Below, piece by piece: positions 40,221 through 50,103 of a stretch of 64,000 nucleotides of DNA (position 1 is the first letter of the stretch; each line of letters opens with the position of its first letter). The notes beneath the pieces were generated by a model, which saw nothing but the letters and a program-made list of their open reading frames with translations, was not told the DNA's origin and made no database searches. The DNA is from Symbiodinium natans (lineage: Eukaryota > Sar > Dinophyceae > Suessiales > Symbiodiniaceae), in the NCBI GenBank assembly GCA_905221605.1, contig CAJNDS010000054.1, positions 179,978-243,977 on the forward strand, written 5' to 3'. A program made the position numbers and the translations under genes.

Positions 40221-40323
40221 GAACAAGCAGCTCCTGCTTCAACTTCGGCAGCAGCGTCTGAAACATCAGCAAGAGCTGAAGCTGTGGCAATCCCGATGTG
40301 GCGACGCCGGGCAATTTTTAGGA
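40221..40323 (+). CDS. candidate exon, coiled coil
   Basis: ACCAG acceptor, GGA|GTTAGG donor. Frame NKQLLLQLRQQRLKHQQELK then LWQSRCGDAGQFL, Gln/Leu-rich helix. Confidence 0.6.
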
Positions 40324-40474
40324 GTTAGGTTCCGAGTTGGGTAGCCGTTCTGTCGTAGGATCCCTGTCTCGCGGACCTCTTGATAAGGACTCCTACCATA
40401 AATTGTATGTCAGTGGCCTTGTGAGAGATTTAGAGCTTGGGTCTTAACAGGAAATAAAGTTTTTTTCATGTCAG

Positions 40475-40567
40475 GTCCAGTGTTCGCTCTCTGTCACGGA
40501 CCTGCTCACCAAAGCGCTAAATGAGCAACATGAGCTGCATCGCATGCCACACAGCTTTTCTCCTTAA
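40475..40567 (+). CDS. candidate exon, terminal-like
   Basis: Acceptor TTTTTTTCATGTCAG. Frame VQCSLSVTDLLTKALNEQHE then LHRMPHSFSP and TAA at 40565. Confidence 0.55.
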   Translation, partial: VQCSLSVTDLLTKALNEQHELHRMPHSFSP

Positions 40568-40653
40568 ACCCTAAACCCCAAACCCCAAACCCTAAACCCT
40601 AACCCCCAGCCCCCAAACCCGAAACCCCCCCAACCCCCAACCCCAACCACCAG

Positions 40654-40735
40654 CCAAGGAGCTCAGTGAAGTCGAGGCAGAAGAGGGCGGCACGGCCTCG
40701 AGCTTGCTGTCCTACCTGCGAGGACTGTGGCGGGG
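40654..40735 (+). CDS. candidate exon, acidic
   Basis: CCAG acceptor, donor GTGGGG after a G-run. Frame KELSEVEAEEGGTASSLLSY. Confidence 0.55.
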
Positions 40736-40921
40736 GGTGGGGGGGGCGGTTTGTGAGGTTTGGGGCCTGTGGGGTTTGGGGTTTCAGGCTGCAGGGTTTC
40801 AGGGTTTCAGGGTTTCAGGGTTTAGGGTTTAGGGTTCAGGGCTTAAATTTGGGGTTTGTTGTCACCTTTTCTGGGCAGGCTTCGGGAGTGGCATTAGGGA
40901 TGTTTGGGACTTAGGGGACCA

Positions 40922-41080
40922 AACCTCAAACTCAAGGGTTCAAGACTCGTACCCCTAAGGTTGTATCCCTAAAGGTTTCCCATAATATTCTCTTAATATG
41001 GCCCTTATGCTGCCTTAGGGGTCTTTCAAGTGGGTCCTCAAACCCAAGGGTGCAACCGTAGGGGTCCAAGGTAGAACCCC
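40922..41080. mobile_element. inverted-repeat element, about 160 bp
   Basis: CAAACTCAAGGGTTCAAGACTCGTACCCCTAAGG and AAACCCAAGGGTGCAACCGTAGGGGT frame inverted segments. No ORF. Confidence 0.4.
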
Positions 41081-41105
41081 ATGACAAACAGTGCGAACCC
41101 TGCAG

Positions 41106-41142
41106 AGAGGCGCCTCTGAGCAGCAAGATAGCCACCCGGCAG
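41106..41142 (+). CDS. candidate micro-exon
   Basis: CTGCAG acceptor, G|GTTTAGGG donor, frame RGASEQQDSHPA. Confidence 0.45.
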
Positions 41143-41495
41143 GTTTAGGGTTTAGGGTTTAGGGTTTAGGGCTTAGGGTTCAGGGTTTAGGGTTTAGGGT
41201 TTAGGGTTTAGGGTTTAGGGTTCAGGGTTTAGGGTTTAGGGTTCCCAATGCGCTGCAAAACCTCGGGCCCATACTTCAGAACAGAAAGTAAGGGACCATA
41301 TTCAGGGACCATGCAACTGCTCTTAGATCGACCTTGTGTAGGGTTGATAGCATCCATGGGCTTCACGCGCTTCGTACATGATTAGGGCGTCGGGGAGTTG
41401 GCTTCTAGGGTTTCCAAACCCTAAACCCTAAACCCTAAACCCTAAACCCTAAACCCTAAACCCTAAACCCTTAGAAGCCCCAAGCCCTAAACCAG

Positions 41496-41548
41496 AACAG
41501 CAACAGTCTTGGGGACTCTCTGAGCTCGCTCACAAAGAAGAATTCAAG
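41496..41548 (+). CDS. candidate exon, 17 codons
   Basis: CCAG acceptor, AAG|GTGCCA donor. Frame NSNSLGDSLSSLTKKNS. A later acceptor gives SWGLSELAHKEEFK in another frame. Confidence 0.45.
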
Positions 41549-41770
41549 GTGCCATATGGAGCAGGGTATATATTACTGTTTTTGGTGAGTGTATATAAGG
41601 TTCTTTTTTAATTTGGTGAGTGTATATACCTGGTGTCCTTTTGGGGGTACAAGAAATACATACCGTACTCTATATACTTCAAGGGAGGGTAGATGATCCT
41701 GAACTCCAAGAAGCCTGCTAAGGTTTAAGGAAGGGCTTATGGTGCATACGCTCTAATTTGGAGCATCATT

Positions 41771-41871
41771 TGGGATGGTCCCCCTTATACTAGCAGTCCC
41801 GAGTAGGGATTCTAGTACCCCGATGATAATCCCTATGAAGGAGTTGTTAGTACAAGGGGAACCTCCCAAAG
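41771..41871. mobile_element. family B palindromic element
   Basis: TGGGATGGTCCCCCTTATACTAGCAGTCC and GTTAGTACAAGGGGAACCTCCCA are inverted. Confidence 0.65.
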
Positions 41872-42146
41872 GATCATACGAGTATGGCGCAGGTGGGTAG
41901 ATGCCCCCAGTCGCAGAGCGCGGTTCGTGTAACCCTAAACTCGAAACCCTAAACCCTACACCCTAAACCCTAATCCCATGTAACCGCCCTAAGGGGTGGC
42001 CCTCAAGGTGGATAATGTCCGGCTTCGTCCGAAAAGTGTATTGAGACCGAAGTTGGGCTTTCGTAATTTGGGGTTTAGAGTCTAGGGTTTAGGGTTTAGG
42101 GTTTAGGGTTGAGGACTTGTCCCAATCTGGGGTTTGTGGTTTGAAG

Positions 42147-42192
42147 GTCGACGCTTGTACTCGCTCAATGCGTGGTGCTGCGCAGCATGTGG
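42147..42192 (+). CDS. candidate exon, 15 codons
   Basis: GAAG acceptor, TGG|GTTGGT donor. Frame STLVLAQCVVLRSMW. An alternative Cys-rich frame exists (NAWCCAACG). Confidence 0.4.
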
Positions 42193-42449
42193 GTTGGTAT
42201 TTTAGAACTCTGCGATTTGAAGGCTGTTTTTTGGATGCTTCCAAGGCATGTGTTGGTTTTCTTGGAATCCGGAATCCGGACTTCATGATTTGAAGTTTAA
42301 CCCAACGACTCCTCCATAAACCCCAAACCCTAAAAACTCCTTGAACAAGTGTGGTTGGCTAATGCTTGCATTGATCATGCGATGTTCGACGAATCGACTG
42401 ACGGCCACCCGGAGCGGAACCCAAGCAACCCCCTGCCCAAAACGTGGTT

Positions 42450-42595
42450 CTACTTGGAGGTTCATGGTACTAATTAACCAATTATATCTGTACTTAGAAC
42501 TGCACTTGTAACCATATTCGGGCACTTAAGGGGCCTATAAGTGGGTTATAAGTACAGTTATACTTGGTTAATAAGTACCATGAACCTCCAAGTAG
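42450..42595. mobile_element. family C element, best-preserved termini
   Basis: CTACTTGGAGGTTCATGGTAC at the left is perfectly inverted at the right (GTACCATGAACCTCCAAGTAG). Centre AT-rich with a second inverted AAGTAC/GTACTT pair. Confidence 0.75.
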
Positions 42596-42685
42596 GACTT
42601 GAGAAAAGGGTATATATGCGGCATAAAAGCGGTCCCTAAGATAAGGTGTTTAGGGTCTTTTTGTTGGCTCACGGTTTCTCTGAAG

Positions 42686-42841
42686 GCCAATTGCAGCATG
42701 ATCTGTCGGCTCAATCTGCGGAGACCGCACCTCGGCAAGAAGCCTGCGCATCCTCGCAGGGGTGGCATAGTGTGGGCTACAGGCCCCAAAGCGGATCTCG
42801 AAGTCTTACCTAAGCCGAGGCTGAAGCAAGCGGTTGAGGGG
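42686..42841 (+). CDS. candidate exon, about 52 codons, two open frames
   Basis: GAAG acceptor. Frame 1: ANCSMICRLNLRRPHLGKKP and on. Frame 2: LQHDLSAQSAETAPRQEACA with GT at 42762. Donor for frame 1 at GGGTAGGG. Region is clearly coding-like, frame undecided. Confidence 0.5.
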
Positions 42842-42919
42842 GTAGGGTTTGGGGTTTGGGGGGTTAGGGTTTAGGTTTTGGATTCAGGGCTTCAATCATT
42901 GGGTTCGGGCCTCGCTCAG

Positions 42920-42972
42920 CAGCGCAGTTCGTGCATCCAGCGTCTCCCAAAAGAGTGTGTCAACACTAGGGG
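42920..42972 (+). CDS. candidate exon, 17 codons
   Basis: GCTCAG acceptor, GG|GTTGGT donor. Frame QRSSCIQRLPKECVNTR. Confidence 0.5.
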
Positions 42973-43185
42973 GTTGGTTAGGTTTAGGGTTTAAGGTTCA
43001 GGGTAACAGTGCCTAGCGCGGGATCCCATCGTCTCGCACCGTTTGGGGCAAGGGCTTAGGGTTTTGGGCTTAGGGATTACTCATAGGGTTTAGGGTTTAG
43101 GGTTTAGGGTTTAGGGCTTAGAGCTTACTTATATGGTTCAGGTTTAGGGCTTAGTAGGGCTTAGTTAGTAGGGCTTAGTTAGCAG

Positions 43186-43306
43186 GGCTTAGGGCTTAGG
43201 GCTTAGGGCTTAGGGCTTAGGGCTTAGGGCTTAGGGCTTAGGGCTTAGGGCTTAGGGCTTAGGGCTTAGGGCTTAGGGCTTAGGGCTTAGGGCTTAGGGC
43301 TTAGGG
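43186..43306. repeat. homogeneous (TTAGGGC)n variant tract, about 17 units
   Basis: Every unit is GGGCTTA instead of GGGTTTA, uninterrupted for about 120 bp. Confidence 0.97.
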
Positions 43307-43501
43307 CAAGAAAATTAACATCGTGGGCTCCCCCCGACTCGCAACCCCGACCTTTTAGAGCCTCCCAAAGAACCGAAGATTCTCAGAAAGCCAAACAAGC
43401 CTGCAAACCCTAAACCCCCCTTGACCCTAAACCCCGAACCCTAGATCCTACAACCCTACAACTCCAGAATCAACCCCAATACCCCAGCAGCTACCCCCCC
43501 C

Positions 43502-43523
43502 CCAAAAAAAAAAAAAAAAACAA
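43502..43523. repeat. C-run joined to A-run
   Basis: CCCCCCCCC then about 17 A then CAACAACAAC. Confidence 0.9.
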
Positions 43524-43560
43524 CAACAACAAGAAACAAAACAAGCGCCTGAAGCCTTAG

Positions 43561-43641
43561 GTACAGTGCATGAAGTCCACCCTGCGCAACCTCTTGCTGG
43601 AGCACTTCGGCCAAGACGGCGACCTGGCCCGGGGGGACGCT
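43561..43641 (+). CDS. candidate exon, 27 codons
   Basis: CCTTAG acceptor, GCT|GTTAGG donor. Frame VQCMKSTLRNLLLEHFGQDG then DLARGDA. Confidence 0.6.
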
Positions 43642-43814
43642 GTTAGGCTTTGCTGCCTCCAGAACCCTAAACCCTAACCTAAACCCTAAACCCTTTAGCT
43701 TGCTAGGGTTTAGGACGTGTAGCTAAGGCCCGAGGTTCAGGGCCGTATGGAGCCTGGAAGTCTTCAAGGCGGTTTAGGGTTTAGGGTTTGGGGTTTGAAG
43801 TTTAGGGTTTGCAG

Positions 43815-43868
43815 GCCTCAATGTCAAAGGTGTCGGCCCCAATGCAGCCACTAGTCAAGATGCCAGAG
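43815..43868 (+). CDS. candidate exon, 18 codons
   Basis: TTTGCAG acceptor, GAG|GTACAC donor, exactly 54 nt: ASMSKVSAPMQPLVKMPE. Confidence 0.6.
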
Positions 43869-43883
43869 GTACACCTTTTTTCA

Positions 43884-43974
43884 TGGGAATGTCAGGGGGT
43901 CCTTAATAGGGATTATAGTACCCCCTTTCCTCATCCCTATTAAGGACGGTTAGTACAAGGGGGAACATGCCAAG
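43884..43974. mobile_element. family B palindromic element
   Basis: GGTCCTTAATAGGGATTATAGTA and CCCTATTAAGGACGG are inverted. Ends GGGGGAACATGCCAAG. It starts only 15 nt after the previous exon's donor. Confidence 0.6.
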
Positions 43975-44397
43975 GCATAGGGGAGTATGGGTCTTCACGC
44001 CCGGACGTGACCTCTGTAGGCCTCTGAAGGCTTTAGGGTTTCGGAGAACCCCCTCAAGCGCTTAGGAACTCTGGCGCCAATTCCAAGAAGCCAAACCCTA
44101 AACTTTTACACCCTAAGCCCCTCTCAGCCCTTAGCCCTAAAACCTTTAAACAAAACCAGGATTCAGGGAGATTGCTTTAAACCTTCAAGCTCAAACCCAC
44201 CCTGCACCATGATCCACCAGGGGGAAGGGAAGAACTCCCAAACCCGAAGCCCCCGAAACCACTACATGAATAAATATGCCCTTTTGAACCCAAAGTGCCC
44301 TTTGGGGTCTATGGTTTAGGGTTTCCCGCAGCCCTTCATCCTTTAAACCCGTTCTGAACCCTTTTTGGCCTTTAAACCCTTTTCAAACCCTGGCCAG

Positions 44398-44514
44398 AGT
44401 CGGCTGCAGGTTTCACCGACACGCCGTCTCGGCCGGGTCATGCGGAAGCCTGCGTGGCGAGACATGTGAAGCGACTCTGGACGGCCTCGCGTCTGTAGTG
44501 GCGAGGTTGGAGGG
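44398..44514 (+). CDS. candidate exon, 38 codons
   Basis: GCCAG acceptor, GGG|GTTTAGGG-type donor. Frame VGCRFHRHAVSAGSCGSLRG then ETCEATLDGLASVVARLE. Confidence 0.6.
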
Positions 44515-44754
44515 GTTTAGGGTTTAGGGGATTTCAGGATTTAGTTTTTACCTTCATGTAAGGGGTTCTTAAGAGGAGGTTAGAACGGGGTATTTTGGGG
44601 TTCTGTAAACTATAGGGTTATGGCAGTTATGGCCCATAGAGTTGGAGTTTAGAGTTTACTTGGGGTTAAGGCTTAAATTCGTGATTTGAGGCCCGACTTG
44701 TTGGGCTCCAAGGTCTATGGGGCGGCTTGCTGCCTAGGCCGTACCCTAAACACT

Positions 44755-44935
44755 TGTGATGTATGTGTGTATTTACATGTATGTATGTGTATATACACAC
44801 GTATACATATATACAAATATTTTCGTATTTATATTTATATAGTTGCATTTTGTGTATGTAAGTATTCACACACATACTTGTACATCCTCTCTCTACTACA
44901 CATGTCTCCCTCTCTCTCTTTGTCTCTATCACTCC
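44755..44935. repeat. TG/TA then CT microsatellites
   Basis: TGTATGTGTATATACAC repeats merging into CTCTCTCC. No coding signal despite an open frame. Confidence 0.85.
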
Positions 44936-45024
44936 GATCTCTCCCTCACTCTCAGAAAGTATACACCCCATATAGTATCTCGTTGTATTCTACGAGACTG
45001 TACTGCCTGTATGCATATAACCAG

Positions 45025-45091
45025 CGCTTCGGGCCAGGGCCTGAACCGCGTGCTTGGCGTCAGATTTAGCAACTTACATGATGGCTGCTGA
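45025..45091 (+). CDS. candidate terminal exon
   Basis: ACCAG acceptor. Frame ASGQGLNRVLGVRFSNLHDG, C, then TGA at 45089. Confidence 0.5.
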
Positions 45092-45690
45092 TCGTCGGAG
45101 TGGTCTTCCCCCAGGGTGTCTAGGTGAGGGTTTGGGTTCAGGGTTTGAGGTTTGGGGTTTAGGGTTTAGGGTACGCCAGCCTAACCCTAACGTTGTCATG
45201 GCCCGTTGAGGTTACATAATCTAAATTGACTTCAAGCATATTCTGATCTAGGTTGCTGCATACCCGTTCCCTTTTTGAATAAGGGCTTCTGGTTACAAGT
45301 TACAACGCAGAAGAACACCCATCTGAGGGGGGTGGGTGGGTGGGTTCTCGTCTCGGAGGAACCTTAAACCCCAAAAGCGACCCAAACAAAAACCTGGAAT
45401 AAGGCCATAGCTGAATTCTAACCCCTGAAGTCTCAGCCCTAAGATCCTAAAATGCCCCCTCAACCCTAAACGCATGGTTAGACACGCGTCTTAATATAGG
45501 CTACCTGACCTATAGCCCTACTTAGATCTACCCATGTACCTTCAAGTAAGCCCTATATCCGCTAAACCTTCAGCCCAAGCCCTAAACCTTACACCCAAAA
45601 CCCTAAACCTGAAACCCTAAACCTGAAACCCTAAACCTTAAACCTTAAACCCTATACCCTAAACCTGAAACCCCAAACTTCTGAGATCAG
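45092..45690. other. no clear gene; family C half-element
   Basis: Contains a family C right half at 45490-45549 (GGCTACC..CCCATGTACCTTCAAG) and degenerate CCCTAAACCTGAAA units from 45550 to 45675. Confidence 0.5.
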
Positions 45691-45759
45691 GTCCTGCATC
45701 AACTTTGGTCCGCCGACTCCCTGGTTGAAGATGCGGCTGCCCCGCTTGCAAGAAGAAGG
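45691..45759 (+). CDS. candidate exon, 23 codons
   Basis: ATCAG acceptor, AGG|GTTGAG donor, exactly 69 nt. Frame VLHQLWSADSLVEDAAAPLA then RRR. Confidence 0.62.
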
Positions 45760-45933
45760 GTTGAGGGTTTAGGGTTTAGGGCTAGGGTTTAGGGTTTAGG
45801 GTTTAGGGTTTAGGATGTAGGATGTAGGGTTTAGGCTTATTTCAGGTTTAGGGCTTACTCGGGCTCACGCGTTAGACGCTTAGGGTGGTTTGGGATTTTC
45901 TCTTTTTTCCGGGCCTACACAGAGCTCATGGCT

Positions 45934-46158
45934 TAATGTTGCACCCGGTTTAGTATCGGCCCCCGCTTTAAAGACAAACTGGCCGAATTATTCAGACACC
46001 CTGACTGTTTGGGAGTCCCTCTTTAAAGACAAATCGTCCAGGCGCCATATTCCACGCGCCGCGCCTTTAAAAAAAGACAGCCGGGCATCACTGCCCCTTT
46101 CCGCGCCTCCGACTGTCCAGGGGGGGGGGGCCCCCACACTAAACCGGGTGCCACATTA
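45934..46158. mobile_element. family H element, about 225 bp
   Basis: AATGTTGCACCCGGTTTAGT..GGCCCCC and GGCCCCCACACTAAACCGGGTGCCACATTA are inverted. No ORF of transposase type. Confidence 0.65.
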
Positions 46159-46797
46159 GGGGTCTTCGGGCTCTTTCTTTTGTGGGGGTGCCTTTTCGGG
46201 GTGTTTGCGTGGCCTTCTTTCCAAGACACTTAGACCTTGTTGTTCTCACCCATTGTTTGAATAAAAGAGTTAAACTTACTGAAGAACCCCTTTTTGTGGG
46301 CCAAGTTGGGGTGGGGGGAGGGGCATGCTGTGACTGGCGTTTCAGAATCAGGTTTAGGGTTCAGGGTTTAGGGTTTAGGGTTTAGGGTTTATGGCTCGTA
46401 GGGCATAATTAGGTTTAGGGCTTGAGACATGTAGAGTTCTGGGGTCTACGATGTGCAAAGTGCTTGTTGCGGTTGAGGCCCAGCCCTTCTAGCTTGTTCA
46501 GGGTTTAGGGTTTAGGGTTTAGGGTTTCGGGGTTAGGGTGTTCAGGGTTTTCAGGGTTTTGAGGGTTTCGGGTTTAGGATGGTACGAGTCGTAGGCGGGG
46601 CTTGGGGCTTTCTAGATAACTCAGTCCAAAAGCCTACTTGGTTCGAGGTTCTGCGTGGGGTCATAAGTACATTGCGTTGAGGCTGTGTGTAGGCCACCTT
46701 CACTTCTAACTCTTCTAACCCTACGTACCCCTACTTGTAACCACACACGGTTTAGGGTTTAGGGTTTAGGGTTTAGGGTTAGGGTTTAGGGTTCAAG

Positions 46798-46908
46798 TGG
46801 ACCTGTACACCCGAACATCTGAAGGTGGAGGAGATGTTTCACAGCTCAGCCCTGCTTCGGAGGCCGGAACAGCAATCAGCTAAGCATCTATGGGGCCACG
46901 TCACCTGA
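46798..46908 (+). CDS. candidate exon, 36 codons
   Basis: CAAG acceptor. Frame WTCTPEHLKVEEMFHSSALL then RRPEQQSAKHLWGHVT and TGA. A GT at 46900 may be the donor. The opposite strand is also open but has poorer borders. Confidence 0.5.
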   Translation, partial: WTCTPEHLKVEEMFHSSALLRRPEQQSAKHLWGHVT

Positions 46909-47091
46909 CACAAAACTATTTCCTGAGCCCTAAAACCCTGCACACTCCCGAAGTCGTAGCATTGCAATCCCCAAGGGCCCCTGCAAGCCCTCATCGCAGG
47001 GCCCTTCCCCCTGAATCCACAATTAGGGTTTAGAGTTTCATCCTCCTTAAACTCCTCAACTTCACGCCCATCGGATGCCATGCTCGCGCAG

Positions 47092-47144
47092 CCACCCCCG
47101 GCCGGCAGAGAATAAAATTCCTCGAGTCCGGGGAGTCGAGTTGA
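47092..47144 (+). CDS. candidate exon end
   Basis: CGCAG acceptor. Frame TPGRQRIKFLESGESS, TGA. Confidence 0.35.
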
Positions 47145-47317
47145 GATCTCCCAACCAGTACCCTCTGCCCCATACTGCCTTTTTCCACACAAAGGGCTTC
47201 CTTTGAAACCGATGGTTCTTCAGGTTAGGTTTTTTGGGTTTAGGGTCTAGGGTTTAGGGCTTAGGGTTTAGGGTTTCGGGTTTAGGGTTTAGGGTTTAGC
47301 TGTTTCATACAGATAAG

Positions 47318-47415
47318 CAATGGCAAGCACAAGAACCCTACAGCTTGATAACCCGAAGGAACCTCGAAGGAGCTGGGCCTTGCCTGAAGCCCCCAATCCC
47401 TTCGACCCCAAGCCC
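47318..47415 (+). CDS. candidate exon, 32 codons
   Basis: TAAG acceptor, CC|GTTTAGG donor. Frame QWQAQEPYSLITRRNLEGAG then PCLKPPIPSTPS. Confidence 0.52.
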
Positions 47416-47519
47416 GTTTAGGTTTTAGGTTTTTGGGTTTAGGGTTTAGGTTTAGGGTTGAGTTTGTTGCTTACCCCCTTAGCCCGAATGCCTTAAAAAC
47501 CTAGGCGTGTTCGGGACAG

Positions 47520-47580
47520 GTCACCGTGGTCGCCAAAGTCAGAAGATTGCAGCTGGCCTGAGGCAACTGCACGGGCTTCG
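47520..47580 (+). CDS. candidate exon, 20 codons
   Basis: GACAG acceptor, TCG|GTTTAGGG donor. Frame SPWSPKSEDCSWPEATARAS. Confidence 0.5.
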
Positions 47581-47672
47581 GTTTAGGGTTTAAGTAGGGC
47601 TTAGGGCCAGCTCATGGTTGGAAACTTACGGCTTGTCGGGGTTCACCCTAAACGCTGCAGCTTAAACCACCT

Positions 47673-47771
47673 GGTTCTTAGTAGGGAATGAGGGAATAAT
47701 GGCCCTATATATACCCTTTACTGGATTATATAGGGTACCTCACTCCCTCATTCCCTACTAAGATAAGAACC
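47673..47771. mobile_element. palindromic element, 99 bp
   Basis: GGTTCTTAGTAGGGAATGAGGGA and TCCCTCATTCCCTACTAAG.. are inverted. Centre CCCTATATATACCC..GGGTACC. Confidence 0.75.
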
Positions 47772-47814
47772 CGCCAGTAAACCCTAAGCCACCTAGAGTC
47801 TAGCCTTGCTGTAG

Positions 47815-47892
47815 CGGCTTTTTGTCCGCGGCCGTCTTGCCCCGAATCCTTCTCCCTCGGATTGTGGTTCTGCGGACGAGTCTACACCCTGA
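47815..47892 (+). CDS. candidate exon, two open frames
   Basis: CTGTAG acceptor. Frame RLFVRGRLAPNPSPSDCGSA to a TGA. A second frame (LPRILLPRIVVLRTSLHPDT) stays open to 48013. Confidence 0.4.
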   Translation, partial: RLFVRGRLAPNPSPSDCGSADESTP

Positions 47893-48074
47893 CACACCTT
47901 TAAAGCACCTTTGCAAAGATAAAAATCCCCAGCAAAAGAAGGAATTTATAATCTTTTCTGGTCTTTCTCAGGGCACAGAAACTACTCCAGGGGTTTCGGG
48001 GGTTGGGATTTAGCTTCTTGAGACCGCTCCTTGCTCACCCCTAAACCCTAAACCCTAAACCATGCTGACTTCAG

Positions 48075-48163
48075 AAGCGTTGCAAGCCTGAGCCCACCTC
48101 CCTGCTGGAGGTGGCAACCAGGGCGGAGACGCAAGTCACGAACTTCCTGGAGAAGATGGAGAG
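48075..48163 (+). CDS. candidate exon, 29 codons, helical
   Basis: CTTCAG acceptor directly after CCCTAAACC, AG|GTGCTT donor. Frame KRCKPEPTSLLEVATRAETQ then VTNFLEKME. Confidence 0.62.
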
Positions 48164-48208
48164 GTGCTTCTGGGCTTCTGGGGCTCGGGGGACTGAGGGC
48201 ACTGGGGG

Positions 48209-48320
48209 GAAGGTTATATGGTCCCCTACCTTCTTTAAAGGCTTCTGAAGTATGGGCCCTTGGGTTTTATTGGGTGTATGAGGGGTATATAATAAGGGTT
48301 CTCAATAAAGTGTTCATGTT
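48209..48320. mobile_element. family E element, left end degraded
   Basis: TATGGTCCCCTACCTTCTTTAAAGG and GTATATAATAAGGGTTCTCAATAAAG match 25512-25625. Confidence 0.45.
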
Positions 48321-48385
48321 AAGACCATGAAACTACCCTAAGAGCATGGGACCTGTGCTTGGCGTGGCTTTGAGTCTCGCGACAG

Positions 48386-48447
48386 AGTGCCCCCTGCCTT
48401 GACGGCTTCATCCTTAGAGGAGGACGAACGAGCCCCAAAAGCCTAGG
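48386..48447 (+). CDS. candidate exon, two open frames
   Basis: CGACAG acceptor, GG|GTTTAGGG donor. Frame SAPCLDGFILRGGRTSPKSL or VPPALTASSLEEDERAPKA. Confidence 0.48.
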
Positions 48448-48647
48448 GTTTAGGGTTAGGGCAGTATGCGGAATCAAAAAAGGGTTAAACTAGATCCTCG
48501 CCCTAGTTCTTGTGTCGGCCATAAGACAGAGGTTTTCCTATTACAGGAAACTGAACGGAAGACGGGGGAAGAAGGGTTTCCTACAACCATATAGAGAAAT
48601 TAGAGGAAGAGTTTAACATAGGAAAATGACATGAGAGGTTTTCAGGT

Positions 48648-48716
48648 TAATACATATATATATATATATGTACATACAGGAAATGGAGGCAACGCTATAA
48701 ATATATATATATATAT
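48648..48716. repeat. two (TA)n microsatellites
   Basis: TATATATATATATATGTACATAC and AAATATATATATATATATACCC, inside a block with GTTTTCCTAT/ATAGGAAAA inverted words (48530-48800). Confidence 0.85.
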
Positions 48717-49009
48717 ACCCGAGATAGATGTTCCCTATGGACATGCAAGGGAAGTCGGTTCTTTTTCAAGACATAGAGAAAAATGTTTTCCTATCAAACT
48801 TACAGAAAGGGCTGGGTTGTGTTTAACATGAGAGAGAATGAGCGTTATTCCGTTGATTTTCTTCTGTCCACGCTGCCCCATGCCTCCTCACCCACACCTG
48901 CAGCAGAAAAAGAGAACGCGCCCCGGCACCCGCAGCAAAAACAAGAACATGCCCCGCACCCGCAACAAAAACACACCCGCAACGAAAAAAACACTCTTGC
49001 CGGCTTAGG

Positions 49010-49119
49010 GTTCATCGGTAGTCAAAAGTAGGGTTATCACAAAGGTAAGCTATATTGTAATGTTAATTGGGGTCCGTATTATAACCCTGCTCATAACTTC
49101 CCCTGAACCTTCAAGTAGG
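49010..49119. mobile_element. family C element
   Basis: GTAGTCAAAAGTAGGGTTAT and ATAACCCTGCTCATAACTTCCCCTGAACCTTCAAGTAG. Confidence 0.5.
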
Positions 49120-49373
49120 GACCCCACAAGCACGAGAACCTCCCTAAACACTGTACACCCTGCACTACTGTCAACCCTATATAAGCCCTCACCCCATCCA
49201 TAAACCCTCTCTAAACTTCGGCATCTCAAGAGACTGGGAGGCATGGATGTCGGGTTTGGGTTTAGAGTTTCGGGTTCAGGGATGTTCAGGGTATAAGGAT
49301 GTTTAGGGTTTAGGGTTTGCGGTCTCTCTCTGTCCCTACTTGTTGGTTCTCTCTCTTGTTCTCCTTCTCGCAG

Positions 49374-49459
49374 GCTGTCCGCTCGCAGCGGAGACCGTGA
49401 CGGTTCCGAGTCACCAGTCTACCGTGCCTGCGCAGGATCAGAGGTCGACGTTGATGAGA
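49374..49459 (+). CDS. candidate exon, two open frames
   Basis: Very strong acceptor (CTCTCTCTTGTTCTCCTTCTCGCAG), GA|GTTTGG donor. Frame LSARSGDRDGSESPVYRACA or CPLAAETVTVPSHQSTVPAQ. Confidence 0.55.
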
Positions 49460-49604
49460 GTTTGGGGCTCAGGGTTTGGGGTTCAGGGTTTGGGGTTTAG
49501 GGTTTGGGGTTTAGGGTTTAGAGTTTAGGGTTTAGAGTTTAGGGTTTAGAGTTTAGGGTTTTGAGTTTAGGGTTCGGCGACTTCCGGCACCTTGAAATAT
49601 GGAG

Positions 49605-49632
49605 AAGCTGGCCGAGGAAGCTGGGGGATGAG
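49605..49632 (+). CDS. candidate micro-exon
   Basis: GGAG acceptor, GAG|GTATTC donor, frame SWPRKLGDE. Confidence 0.35.
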
Positions 49633-49685
49633 GTATTCCATCCAGGGCTTAGGGGCCTCTTCGAGTTAGAGTTCGGGGTTTGGGG

Positions 49686-49793
49686 TTGGGATGTTCCCCT
49701 TACACTAACAGTCCTTCATAAGGTTTTAGAATCAAAAAAAAAGCTACAATCCCAATTAAGGACTGCTAGTTTTTAAGGGGGTAGCATCCCAAG
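49686..49793. mobile_element. family B palindromic element
   Basis: TTGGGATGTTCCCCTTACACTAACAGTCC and GGACTGCTAGTTTTTAAGGGG..GCATCCCAAG are inverted. Ends exactly at CCCAAG|, an acceptor-like AG. Confidence 0.7.
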
Positions 49794-50042
49794 TTTAGGC
49801 TTTGATTTTCCTTTTTGGGAACCTGGGTGTCAGGATTCCAGTTGGGGGTTCCGGCTGCGCCCAAAACACTTCGGTTTTCGGGTTTAGGGCCTAGGGTTTC
49901 GGGTGCCCTGACTCCTAAACCATACAGAAGGGCCTGCCATTGGGCTTACGTTTTTACATACCATATTTCTATGTACCAACCATACCACCTCCCAAGACTA
50001 TTAACCCAAAATACAAGCAGCCTTCACTCATTTTGAAACAGC

Positions 50043-50103
50043 ACCACCCCCCCCCCCCCCCCAAAAAAAAAAAAAATAAACATACATATATATATATATA
50101 TAT
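50043..50103. repeat. C-run/A-run junction and (TA)n
   Basis: About 18 C then 14 A, followed by TATATATATATATATATT. Confidence 0.9.

Noticed and set aside
44686..45069. 127-codon + strand frame
   Set aside because: It is made of TG/TA and CT microsatellites and reads as low-complexity C/Y/I and L/S runs. Only the 45025-45091 part looks coding.
46839..47192. 117-codon minus-strand open frame
   Set aside because: Several + strand islands with proper acceptors lie in the same interval (46798-46908, 47092-47144). The minus frame looks like their shadow.
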